Of a stretch of 24,939 nucleotides of DNA, positions 17,895 to 24,939 are shown in pieces. Origin of the DNA: Bremia lactucae (taxonomy: Eukaryota; Oomycota; Peronosporomycetes; Peronosporales; Peronosporaceae); NCBI RefSeq assembly GCF_004359215.1, contig NC_090618.1, positions 3,299,025-3,323,963 of the forward strand, given 5' to 3'. Under the pieces are notes generated by a model. The model made no database searches. It was not told where the DNA came from and worked only from the letters and a program-made list of their open reading frames with translations. How positions within the stretch are numbered: position 1 is the first letter of the stretch; every line of letters begins with the position of its first letter. Position numbers and translations under genes: made by a program.

Positions 17895-18470
17895 ACAACA
17901 TAATAGTAGTATTAAGGCATTGTGAGCAATGTCTAACAAAATATAAATTATAACCCTTTGCAATTATAATTGCAAATGCCAACGCATTTCCATTATGGAA
18001 ACTCGAAGATTCACGAAAGGTTTTTCCTAGCACTCGTTATGGATGGTTGTATATACTTGAATCGAAAATTTGCTTTTTCCTAGCAGGTTACCTTTTTAGT
18101 GTCGACTGTAGATAAATTTAGCCAGATCCTTTGTTAAATCAAGCACGGAAGAACACGCGATCAAGTCGTAAGTTTGATATGTATGGGCTTCGACGGAAAA
18201 ACAAGGTAATTTCGCATCCAGATAGTCACAGGGGCCGGACCACCATTTGGTGGTCCGGCCCCTGTGACTATCCACCAAATGGACATGCACTTATTAAGGA
18301 ATTTTGTGTTTACTATAAAGCAAAAATATGCACAGCTATGCTTTTCTATAATCGAGTGCATTTGTGACAATTCAAGTGAAACGCTATAAATACTCAAGTC
18401 CGAGCTGGAAGCAAACAACCCGTGACAATTTTTGTCTGCCACACGACCTTAGATAGCATACATAAAGCAA
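17895..18470. other. Intergenic region containing a foldback palindrome
   Basis: 576 bp between the SPRY and LYR genes. AT-rich apart from the GC-rich palindrome at 18221-18272. No ORF with protein-like composition. Confidence 0.45.
18221..18272. repeat. 52-bp perfect palindrome (25-bp arms, 2-nt centre)
   Basis: The left arm (18221-18245) begins GATAGTCACAGGGGCCGGAC and ends CACCA. The right arm (18248-18272) is its exact reverse complement. Only TT (18246-18247) separates them. The core is very GC-rich in an AT-rich spacer. Pairing stops outside the arms. It could be two transposon terminal inverted repeats left after internal deletion, or a foldback/MITE-type element. No flanking target duplication is evident. 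Confidence 0.9.
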
Positions 18471-18854
18471 ATGAGCGTGCGCTTGCAAGTGCTTGGAGGC
18501 TACCGCCGTCTGTTGCGGGCGAGTCGTCAGGCATTCCGCGGTGACACCTACGCGTTACAGCAGGCTCGTAAGACACTCCGCGAAAATTTTCTACTCAGCA
18601 GTCATGTGAGCGACAAGGATCAGTTGTTTGAGCTAATAAAGGGCATCGAAGAAGCCGAGGGCATGCTGCTACACCACATTGTGCAGGGCCGCGCAAAGCA
18701 TACGGAGGCCAATAATGCGCAGCGATTTGAGGTTAAGCTTACGGATCCTCAGCGTCAAGCTATGCGAAAGGATGAGGAAATCACGCCGCTTACAGAGAGT
18801 TCGGCAAGTGAACCTCTTGTCATGAATTCGGGCAATACGTGCCAGCGGCCGTAG
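18471..18854 (+). CDS. LYR-motif protein, LYRM7/MZM1-like complex III assembly factor
   Basis: 127 residues, ATG 18471. The N-terminal half matches the Complex1_LYR family: VLGGYRRLLRASRQAFRGD at 7-25 (the L/Y-R-R motif followed by a conserved Phe), ALQQARKTLRENF, DQLFELIKGIEEAEGML and a terminal HHIVQGR. The FRxD and VQGR signatures fit LYRM7 (human) and Mzm1 (yeast). These matrix chaperones bind and stabilise the Rieske Fe-S protein before its insertion into respiratory complex III. The C-terminal 50 residues are polar and lineage-specific. No cleavable presequence is obvious, as is common for LYR proteins. Single exon. Confidence 0.85.
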   Translation: MSVRLQVLGGYRRLLRASRQAFRGDTYALQQARKTLRENFLLSSHVSDKDQLFELIKGIEEAEGMLLHHIVQGRAKHTEANNAQRFEVKLTDPQRQAMRKDEEITPLTESSASEPLVMNSGNTCQRP

Positions 18855-18889
18855 GCGGATGGTTTTGGTGCACTTCCAGAGGCATGCCT

Positions 18890-19108
18890 TCAGGCTTTTA
18901 TACCATAAAAATTGTTGCTGAATAGACGACGAGACATAAAAGTATTTAGAAGACATTGTGGACATATCGCGGCATGCACAGCTTCTTGCACACCGTAGTA
19001 GTCGCGCGATTCGCTCCCTCGACTCATTTTTGAACGATCAAGTGCTTTATTCACATCATATAAACTACTTAGAGGTGGCTCGCGCCTAATATACTTGCCT
19101 TGTGGCAT
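18890..19108 (-). CDS. Unrecognised 72-residue ORF
   Basis: Starts with a true ATG (19108) and ends at 18890, convergent with the LYR gene and 40 bp downstream of the secreted-peptide ORF on the same strand, in a different frame. The composition is mixed (YIRREPPLSSLYDVNKALDR, then Cys and Arg-rich) without signal peptide, membrane helix or known motif. It may be a real small gene, a 3' exon of an unrecognised gene, or chance. Confidence 0.18.
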   Translation of the reverse strand: MPQGKYIRREPPLSSLYDVNKALDRSKMSRGSESRDYYGVQEAVHAAICPQCLLNTFMSRRLFSNNFYGIKA

Positions 19109-19148
19109 TCGCTCTAGTGTCTTTGTCGCATCCTAATGACCAGCTAAC

Positions 19149-19385
19149 TCAGTCAATTTTCATCGTCGTCAAGCTGCGTCGGGCCATGTACGTGTCGAAC
19201 AAATACTTTCCATTAAGCATGTCCACGAGAACGCGAGCCTTCGACCGTTGCTTCTTGTTCTTGCTTCCAACTTCATCCTCGTCTTCTGTAAGAGCCGAGA
19301 TCTCCTGATCCGTCATGGCCTGTGAGAGGCCAATCATCGCGACCAGCAGCGATAGAAGCAATAGAATATAACGCAGCGGGCACAT
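19149..19385 (-). CDS. Small secreted protein (78 residues)
   Basis: ATG at 19385. A classical signal peptide occupies about residues 1-23: MCPLR, then the hydrophobic core YILLLLSLLVAMIGL, then SQA as a likely cleavage site. The mature part is about 55 residues: an acidic stretch (TDQEISALTEDEDEV), a basic one (SKNKKQRSKARVL) and a tail DMLNGKYLFDTYMARRSL. No cysteine pairs and no canonical RxLR or LxLFLAK motif are present. Oomycetes secrete many such short proteins, some acting on the host, but nothing here proves that role. The family is not recognised. Confidence 0.55.
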   Translation of the reverse strand: MCPLRYILLLLSLLVAMIGLSQAMTDQEISALTEDEDEVGSKNKKQRSKARVLVDMLNGKYLFDTYMARRSLTTMKID

Positions 19386-20066
19386 AGTAGGCTATTTGAA
19401 GACTGCGCAAATTCGGAATAGTCAGTTATCCCCCTTTCATGTGAATGCTGTTCAGCACAGTAGATATTTGTGTTTACTAATCCTTTGTAAGCTTTTACGG
19501 TGGCGATCGGGTTGCAACTGTCCATTCTATCTCACATATGATATTCAGAGCAAGTTCTAAACAAGAATTGCTATAACATTCAATACACGCGCCTTAAATA
19601 CATCACAGCTACTTTCTGTTTCACCTCAAAGTAAATCTTAAAAACACGGAACTGAGAAAAGAATGTCCATGCCTACTTTACTGTCCAAATGATCACGTGT
19701 GTCGCCGCAAGAGCAGGCATCTTTTACAGTAATACTGTGTAAATGTAAATTCCGCCGTCTTTAATGTAAATTCCGCGGTCTTTACCAAATTTAATCAAAA
19801 ATCCTGCTGCGCTTCTACGCACGCGCACCAGATACCCTTCAAAATTAATGATACTTTAATAATTACACTGACAAGCAGAAATTCAATCGGGCGCACGGTA
19901 GCAGCTGCGACGCTTTAATTCTCCCCCACATCAGTGATGACATCAGTCTAGCAACTTTTTGTCGAGGACTCAAGTAGAAAATTATCTGATCTCCGAGAAA
20001 GTTACTATCACATAATCTCCTAGTCGCTTATACGTAGCATTAATTTCTACAAGAAAAATGCTGGAT
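19386..20066. other. Intergenic region with a short tandem repeat
   Basis: 681 bp, mostly AT-rich. It lies between the start of the secreted-peptide gene and the 3' end of the JmjC gene, both on the minus strand. The only structured element seen is the 21-bp duplication at 19743-19784. Confidence 0.4.
19743..19784. repeat. 21-bp direct tandem repeat, two copies
   Basis: The unit starts ATGTAAATTCCGC and ends GTCTTTA. Copies at 19743-19763 and 19764-19784 differ at one base (CCGCCG versus CCGCGG). Non-coding. Confidence 0.8.
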
Positions 20067-21521
20067 TCATGACCTCTGATACATTAATATTCCTTCCTTG
20101 TAGAGAGCCTTTGCGAGTTCCGTTTGGTCATGGGGGTCCTCGTGGGGCATATCGCCCACGCGGAAATAGTTGGGATAGCTCTTTAGGATATATTCAATGC
20201 TTTCAGCATCATCTAATTCAAACTCGAGGGGAGCGATTGGAACTTCATGGTGCATGCGAGAGTTTTCACGACAGTGATAAAGCACCGCCTTGCCATCCTC
20301 AATCACAAGACGAGCAACACCATGTCGGATCAGCTGGAGCTGCGTATTCACGGTAATTTTCTGAAGCGGACTACCGTCGCTTGTACAATTCTCTTCGTCA
20401 TCCTCTAGAGCTGGAGGCAGGCGGTCCATGAGAAAGTTTTTAGCCATTTGGTCGGACGCCGCGTCAAGCATTCCCATAGCATTACCAAGTACCATTTTAA
20501 GCGCATTTTTGAGCTTGTCAGCAAACGCTTGTCTATCCGAGTCGCCTTGACGATCCGAGTGCATCACACCCATGTATTCCAAGTAATCACGAGGCAGTGA
20601 CCGTCTGAGGTCTACGTTCGTATTAATGGCACTGGCTAATGCCTGGGGTAGCAGCACTTCGAGGAAATTGCCCATGGAGTTCTGCTGACCCGTTGAGACA
20701 GTCAAGTGGAGGGAGTGCTTCTCCGTGTGTGCCCGTGCCTCATGAATAAAGCCACGGGGAAAGTATAACAAGTCCCCTTCTTCCAAGTCGACCTCGAGTG
20801 TGGGTTTGCTTAATTCGTCTGGCGTGAAATTTCCACTCGGATACCGCGGCAAAGTGTGGCTGTCGTTAGAGGGTTGGTAGATTTTCCAGTGCTTAGACCC
20901 TTCTGTTTGCAACAAAAACGCCTCGATATCATCAAAATGAGGAGCAAATCCTTGAGTACCTTGTGGGGTCAAGTACGAATTGGCACCAGCCATGCAACCC
21001 CATTCGTCTTCTAACGTCGTTAAGAGCTTCCACACATTGTCCGAGAACTTTTGAGGACACAGGAGACGAACGGAGCAACCTTCGTCAAAGTGTTTCCACA
21101 CCTGCTTAGCGGTAGCTGTTCCCGCGGGGTTGAGTGTATGGCGGGTGCCATCTACGTACTTTGTCACGTCTAGATCGGTGCCGTACTCGAGCGTATGGGT
21201 CTTTAGGATGCGGTCGACTTCGTCCTTGCTGAACCAGCCGTCATAATAGCTAGCATAGTTACGTTTAATAACCAGTGGTCGCTGTTCCCAATACTTCGAA
21301 TAGAACTCCTCGGGGGTTACGGGATACAGTAGCCACGTGAATAGCATTCGAGCTTTCGTGGCACTGTGGATGTCGGTACGTGATAAGAACTCAAGCGCAT
21401 TTTGGACATCATTGGGTGAAATGTCCTGTTGAACTACGAGTGGCACGGGCGGAGAGGAAGCGACTCGACGCTTTTTAGTGGATGGTGCGGAGGTCGGAGG
21501 CTTCGCTGTATTCATCGCCAT
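20067..21521 (-). CDS. JmjC-domain ribosomal oxygenase (RIOX/NO66-MINA family)
   Basis: Fe(II)/2-oxoglutarate-dependent oxygenase of the ROX family, whose members hydroxylate histidines of ribosomal proteins (RIOX1 on Rpl8, RIOX2 on Rpl27a) in the nucleolus. 484 residues, ATG 21521. A basic nuclear-localisation-like cluster (TKKRR, 15-19) opens the protein. Then come FYSKYWEQRPLVIKR, the catalytic HxD in APHFDDIEAFLLQTEG (H195, D197), KHWKIY, and the second iron-binding His in YFPRGFIHEA (H260). The dimerisation and winged-helix-like C-terminal regions follow to 484. Both the iron triad and the strand following it are intact, so it should be active. RIOX1 versus RIOX2 cannot be decided here. 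Single exon. Confidence 0.92.
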   Translation of the reverse strand: MAMNTAKPPTSAPSTKKRRVASSPPVPLVVQQDISPNDVQNALEFLSRTDIHSATKARMLFTWLLYPVTPEEFYSKYWEQRPLVIKRNYASYYDGWFSKDEVDRILKTHTLEYGTDLDVTKYVDGTRHTLNPAGTATAKQVWKHFDEGCSVRLLCPQKFSDNVWKLLTTLEDEWGCMAGANSYLTPQGTQGFAPHFDDIEAFLLQTEGSKHWKIYQPSNDSHTLPRYPSGNFTPDELSKPTLEVDLEEGDLLYFPRGFIHEARAHTEKHSLHLTVSTGQQNSMGNFLEVLLPQALASAINTNVDLRRSLPRDYLEYMGVMHSDRQGDSDRQAFADKLKNALKMVLGNAMGMLDAASDQMAKNFLMDRLPPALEDDEENCTSDGSPLQKITVNTQLQLIRHGVARLVIEDGKAVLYHCRENSRMHHEVPIAPLEFELDDAESIEYILKSYPNYFRVGDMPHEDPHDQTELAKALYKEGILMYQRS

Positions 21522-21828
21522 CGCTTTGAACTTCTAAGAGTTACCATTTTAGGATGATTTATGGATGTAGCTATCGCTTTGGACAGGTAGAGAGAGCTGA
21601 ATGACAAAAATAATGTGGTTTTTATCCCAAGTGACAATTAAACGTTTTTGAAATAATCATTGTTTTTATTCCGTCAATATTTCGTCAGAATGTAAGAAGT
21701 ACGCGGTATTCTCAATTTCATTCATGAGTTCCTGCAGCCAATCTCGTTAAAACAAAGCAACATTTACCTCTTCCAAGGCGTTTGTTCATTCCAGATAACG
21801 TTACACTACCAGTGCAATCAAAGCTACT
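21522..21828. other. Intergenic region upstream of the JmjC gene
   Basis: 307 bp containing the JmjC promoter and the 3' end of the coiled-coil gene. Reading on the minus strand, TGTCATTCAG near 21600 loosely resembles an oomycete initiator; the match is weak. Nothing else seen. Confidence 0.35.
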
Positions 21829-23070
21829 TCAATTCTTGGACTTCTTTCCCCGCTTCTGAGACATAGCTGTCGATTTCGAACTCATCTTCATCGCGCCAGG
21901 GCCATTCAATGGAGTTTTCAAACTCTGATGAATGCCCGCCGTCTTCTTCGGTACTTTGAGCTTCGTATTGGAGCTGCGCTTGCGAGCTCCACAGCACAAG
22001 CCACACGTGAGCACGCACAGTGTCGTAGTAAGCACCCACCATACAAGACGAAGCGCCAGGCGAACCTGGAACATAACTACCGGAACAGCCAAGACGATCA
22101 AAACGCCATCGATAATCTTTCGAGCGTGTTGTGCCACGTGTTCATTTTGCTCCAGGAGCGCAATTGCCTCCAAACGTGCGCGTTTCGCGTGACGAAGCGC
22201 TTTTTGAGAGTAAACGATAACCATGTCTTTAGCCTTGGCACCTTCAGTTTGCAATAGAGGCAAGTACTTCTCAGTATGCGGGTGCACGGCCTCGTGCACG
22301 TTTGCCAATACTGGATCGAACGTCGCTGCTAAGTTTTCTGCATAAAAACTGCTCGTTGTATCCCACGCCGTGGTCTTAGCGGTTTTAATCTGGCCTTGGA
22401 CAAAGTCGAGTGTGTCTGATTGCTCATGAAGCTTCTGCTGAGCAATACCAGCAGCGTCTTCCGCAAGCACAAGCGCCTCATCGTAGTACGACGACAGCAG
22501 CGACGCTAACGAGAGATCCACGGGCGTGGAATCACTTAGATCCTTCAGAAGCGCCTTGTTTTTCTTGTCCATGCTTTGAATGGTTTTCTCCAGCTGTGCA
22601 ATCTTTTTGGCCTGTCTGGCCTTTTCAGCCACCGCCGCCTTCAATTCGGTACTCGCAGTAGAAGATGCAGCTTGTTCCGTTGCAAGATCCATTTTCAGCT
22701 TTGTTACTTGATTGTCAAGAGTCGCAGCACGCTTGGTTTCGGTGCTGAGCTTATTCAACGCGCTATTGAGCTCCAACGTGAAGCCCTGCTTTTCACTAGC
22801 TACGTTCTTTTTCAGCTCATGAATCTCCTTTTGAAGCTCTGACACGTCTACTTCATGATTAGGAGCTTTATCTTCCAGCTGAGCCTTCGCTGTTTCCAAC
22901 TGAAGCTGCAGCGCAGCATTGGATTCTTGCAATTCCGCAATCTTTGACTCGAAGGAAGCTACAGCTGACGGTGCCAGACATGTCAGATTGTCTTGGGATT
23001 TTGCTTTGCCTTTAGCAAGCACAGACACAACCAGTGACACAGCAAAGAGCGCCCAACAAGCAACACGCAT
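21829..23070 (-). CDS. Signal-peptide coiled-coil protein with C-terminal membrane segment
   Basis: 413 residues, ATG 23070. Order: signal peptide (1-19, ACWALFAVSLVVSVLA); a long coiled coil at about 38-180 (FESKIAELQESNAALQLQLE and following, with a second half AEKARQAKKIAQLEKTIQSM); a helical region (185-315) with DFVQGQIKTAKTTAW; a hydrophobic block at 319-358 (GVLIVLAVPVVMF, then VWWVLTTTLCVLTCGLCC) long enough for two helices or a hairpin; and a very basic tail (KRSSNTKLKVPKK to the end). The probable topology places the coiled coil in the ER/secretory lumen. If the membrane block crosses once, the basic tail is cytosolic. I do not recognise a named family. A Gypsy LTR lies less than 200 bp upstream. 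Confidence 0.8.
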   Translation of the reverse strand: MRVACWALFAVSLVVSVLAKGKAKSQDNLTCLAPSAVASFESKIAELQESNAALQLQLETAKAQLEDKAPNHEVDVSELQKEIHELKKNVASEKQGFTLELNSALNKLSTETKRAATLDNQVTKLKMDLATEQAASSTASTELKAAVAEKARQAKKIAQLEKTIQSMDKKNKALLKDLSDSTPVDLSLASLLSSYYDEALVLAEDAAGIAQQKLHEQSDTLDFVQGQIKTAKTTAWDTTSSFYAENLAATFDPVLANVHEAVHPHTEKYLPLLQTEGAKAKDMVIVYSQKALRHAKRARLEAIALLEQNEHVAQHARKIIDGVLIVLAVPVVMFQVRLALRLVWWVLTTTLCVLTCGLCCGARKRSSNTKLKVPKKTAGIHQSLKTPLNGPGAMKMSSKSTAMSQKRGKKSKN

Positions 23071-23246
23071 GGTGTCCGAACGGTCTTAGGGGATGCACTC
23101 GGATTTAAGGATAAAAAAGAATATATCGAATGGATAAGATTATGCGGGGACCCAAAAATTACCAAATTGGACTCATTTAATATCCAAATTATGTATTTTT
23201 GCCACGGTGTGACCCTGTTGGCGGGCGCTAATTAAAGCTGCCACGC

Positions 23247-23715
23247 TGTAACAGGGCACTGCCGACTTGTACTGCTTCAGTACAAGTCCACTTCGCACTG
23301 CCTCAGTGCGAGTGGTGTCTCACGTCACTTCACGTACACTAGTACGTGCAGAGGAAGTCTTCTCTTTAAAACACTTGCTTTAAGAAGAGTTAATTATAAA
23401 CTGTATTAATATAATTAAGTTTTTCTGTTCTATCTACTTAATACAAACTTAACTATAAACTAATACAAAACATGCAATAAGAGCGCGCTTACATTATAAT
23501 TATGGCGTCTTTAAATCATGGAGGGCTCAGGGAAAATCGCTTGGGCGTATTTCCCTGATCCCGGTCGTGTTGCGTTCAAATGAAACGCCCGGCCAATACG
23601 AGGCGGAATTCTGCGCCGCCTTCATCCGCGTTCCGATGTGATGAAACAGCGGTCGCAGAGAATTTATTTCGCCCGTTTGCGTGTGAAAGAAATCATGGGT
23701 GGTACTGTACCCCCT
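23247..23715 (-). mobile_element. 3' LTR of the right Gypsy element
   Basis: Lies between the end of the minus-strand chromodomain ORF (23774) and the promoter of the coiled-coil gene. The outer end reads TGTAACAGGGC on the plus strand from 23247, i.e. ...GCCCTGTTACA on the element strand. A second TGTGACCC at 23208 is an alternative edge. The inner edge is placed after a purine tract on the element strand (GAGAAGAAACAGGGGG, about 23711-23726). TGTAAGCGCG at 23493 is a possible shorter inner edge. Contains three consecutive hairpins. No target-site duplication can be checked because the other LTR lies outside the window. Confidence 0.55.
23264..23348. repeat. Three consecutive hairpins in the right LTR
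   Basis: GACTTGTACT/AGTACAAGTC (10-bp arms, 23264-23288), CGCACTG/CAGTGCG (7-bp arms, 23294-23310) and CACGTAC/GTACGTG (7-bp arms, 23331-23348) follow each other with short loops of 3-5 nt. All arms are perfect. Confidence 0.85.
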
Positions 23716-23773
23716 GTTTCTTCTCACCACGCTGCTTCTGCTAGTCCATTTGAGACTAGCGAAGTGGCCTCAG

Positions 23774-24938
23774 CTAGTGCTCCTCTTCATAGGCAGCAAC
23801 CAAGCCGGGCACATCAATACGTAGAGTATCGATCGGTTCACTAGAGTCAAAACTCTTCGGGTAACCTTTCCATTGGACGAGGATCTGGTACCCTTGCGTT
23901 ACGGAGCGGTGGGCAAGCAACCTTCCAGCAAGGAAGCGTTGATTCCCACCCGCATCCATCAGTGCAGGTGGCGCCCGATAGGAGCGGCGATCTTGCCCAC
24001 CTACTCGCGGCTGCCTTACCTTCGTCCGTTCAGTCTCAGGCGTTGAACGCTGCTGAACGACGTATTGCGGACTTCGAGAGTCAAGTCTCACGACTGACCT
24101 CGGATCTCGTTGATGTCCGAGCGAAGGCTCGTCAGGGTTATGAACGCTTGAAGCCTCACTTGGAACTCTTTGGAAGGATAATGCTGAGGGATTTGCGTTA
24201 CTCTCGTGATGTTGCTCGCTCTCCAAGTCCTGTTCGTGGAGGGAGGAATCGGTCTGATAGCTTTTCGCTTCACCGTCCCCCTCACCCGAGCGACGCTCGA
24301 CTCACAGTCGGCGTCACCATCGGTCTCCTTAGCCAGATGGGGGTATGTGACCTCATTTGGGTCTATACCGTTTCAGATGACCCACGTAAGATACGGGGTG
24401 CGTCTTCATATACGGGGAAGGGTGAGCCTATTATTTAGGTCTCCAACCTCTTCTACCACCGTAAAGGGCCCAATGAAACGCGGCAACAACTTCGTAGTAC
24501 CTCCAGGTAGTACAGAAATTGCATTTTTAGGTAGGGTAGCAGTACTTAATAGTACTTTTTCACCCACTCTAAAGCGTTCATTATTTTTGCGACCATTTCG
24601 GTCCGCATATTCTTTTTGCTTGTCCTGTGCGCTTGCCATTGCGTCACGGACTTTACGTGTGATGGCTAATCGCTCATCCACAAAGCGTTGAGCCTCGCTC
24701 ACGCTTTAAGCATCAAACTTGCCTATGACACCGCCGAGAGGTCGATCATAGGACGTAGTTTTATTGACCACTGCTAAACTGGCAGGGTCACTAGGGCAAG
24801 TTTCTGTCGTTGAGATGATACCCTCGCGGGTCATCGTCATATTGACGAAACTATGACCCTCTGTGGATCTCGGTCCGATACTATGAACTCGGACATCGCG
24901 TGTAGTCGGTAAACATGATCCAAGAACAAGAGAGCTGT
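23774..24938 (-). pseudogene. Degenerate Ty3/Gypsy (chromovirus-type) integrase and chromodomain
   Basis: The element reads right to left. At 24938-24836: integrase core piece DHVYRLHAMSEFIVSDRDP, containing the second catalytic Asp region, then a stop. An internal deletion removes the rest of the core. At 24702-24406: the integrase C-terminal GPY/F region (RKVRDAMASAQDKQKEYAD, FRVGEKVLLST, LLPRFIGPFTVVEEVG). A one-base shift then leads to MKTHPVSYVGHLKRY and another stop. A linker (KETDGDAD) follows. The chromodomain comes last (FLAGRLLAHRS, YQILVQWKGYPKS), ending at 23774. At least three frame changes plus the deletion show it cannot encode a working integrase. The 5' part lies beyond the right edge. 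Confidence 0.85.
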
Positions 24939-24939
24939 T

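Noticed and set aside
23264..23348. Hairpin series as a CRISPR array
   Set aside because: The repeats are inverted and differ from each other, there are no spacers, and the setting is a eukaryotic LTR.
1..24939. tRNA or rRNA genes
   Set aside because: I looked for T-loop-like GTTCRANNC contexts with acceptor pairing on both strands and found none I could support; a covariance-model scan would be decisive.

Overview
The window looks like a piece of a nuclear oomycete genome (Stramenopila, most likely Peronosporales, i.e. Phytophthora or downy-mildew type). The evidence is: compact eukaryotic genes with short GT-AG introns (58-84 nt), AT-leaning intergenic DNA, chromodomain Ty3/Gypsy retroelement remnants at both ends, and a protein set of plant-like phosphoethanolamine methyltransferase, MFSD12-type transporter, VTT-domain membrane proteins and a small secreted protein. 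No species can be assigned from sequence alone. ORF starts were rechecked for ATG; several long ORFs begin with non-ATG codons and were shortened.

Layout. 1-1007 is the 5' end of a minus-strand Gypsy-like element (gag-like ORF running off the left edge, leader, LTR). It abuts an older, internally deleted plus-strand Gypsy remnant (1008-1260). The gene island follows: RAD51 (+, six exons, 1852-3242) convergent with phosphoethanolamine N-methyltransferase (-, 3446-4945); two tandem VTT/TVP38-family genes (+); a short coiled-coil protein with a polyproline tail (+); an MFSD12-like transporter (+); an NADH-cytochrome b5 reductase (+); a decayed minus-strand region that may be a coiled-coil pseudogene (13150-14130); an eight-exon LRR protein (-, 14352-16796) divergent, across 171 bp, from a SPRY protein (+); a 52-bp perfect foldback palindrome; an LYRM7/MZM1-like assembly factor (+); a 78-residue secreted peptide (-); a JmjC ribosomal oxygenase (-); and a secreted/ER coiled-coil membrane protein (-). 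A second Gypsy element (-) occupies 23.2 kb to the right edge. Its LTR lies immediately upstream of, and reads toward, the last gene.

Most genes are ordinary housekeeping functions: homologous recombination, choline-lipid synthesis, electron transfer, mitochondrial complex III assembly and ribosome hydroxylation. They do not form one pathway. The most interesting points are the LRR gene, where four consecutive phase-2 introns fall at the same place in the LRR repeat and two exons are exact multiples of the 24-codon unit; a probable ubiquitin-like domain ahead of the SPRY domain; the foldback palindrome; a retroelement LTR carrying tandem TGACG/CGTCA sites and a full CRE; and Gypsy fragments in opposite orientation bracketing the gene island.
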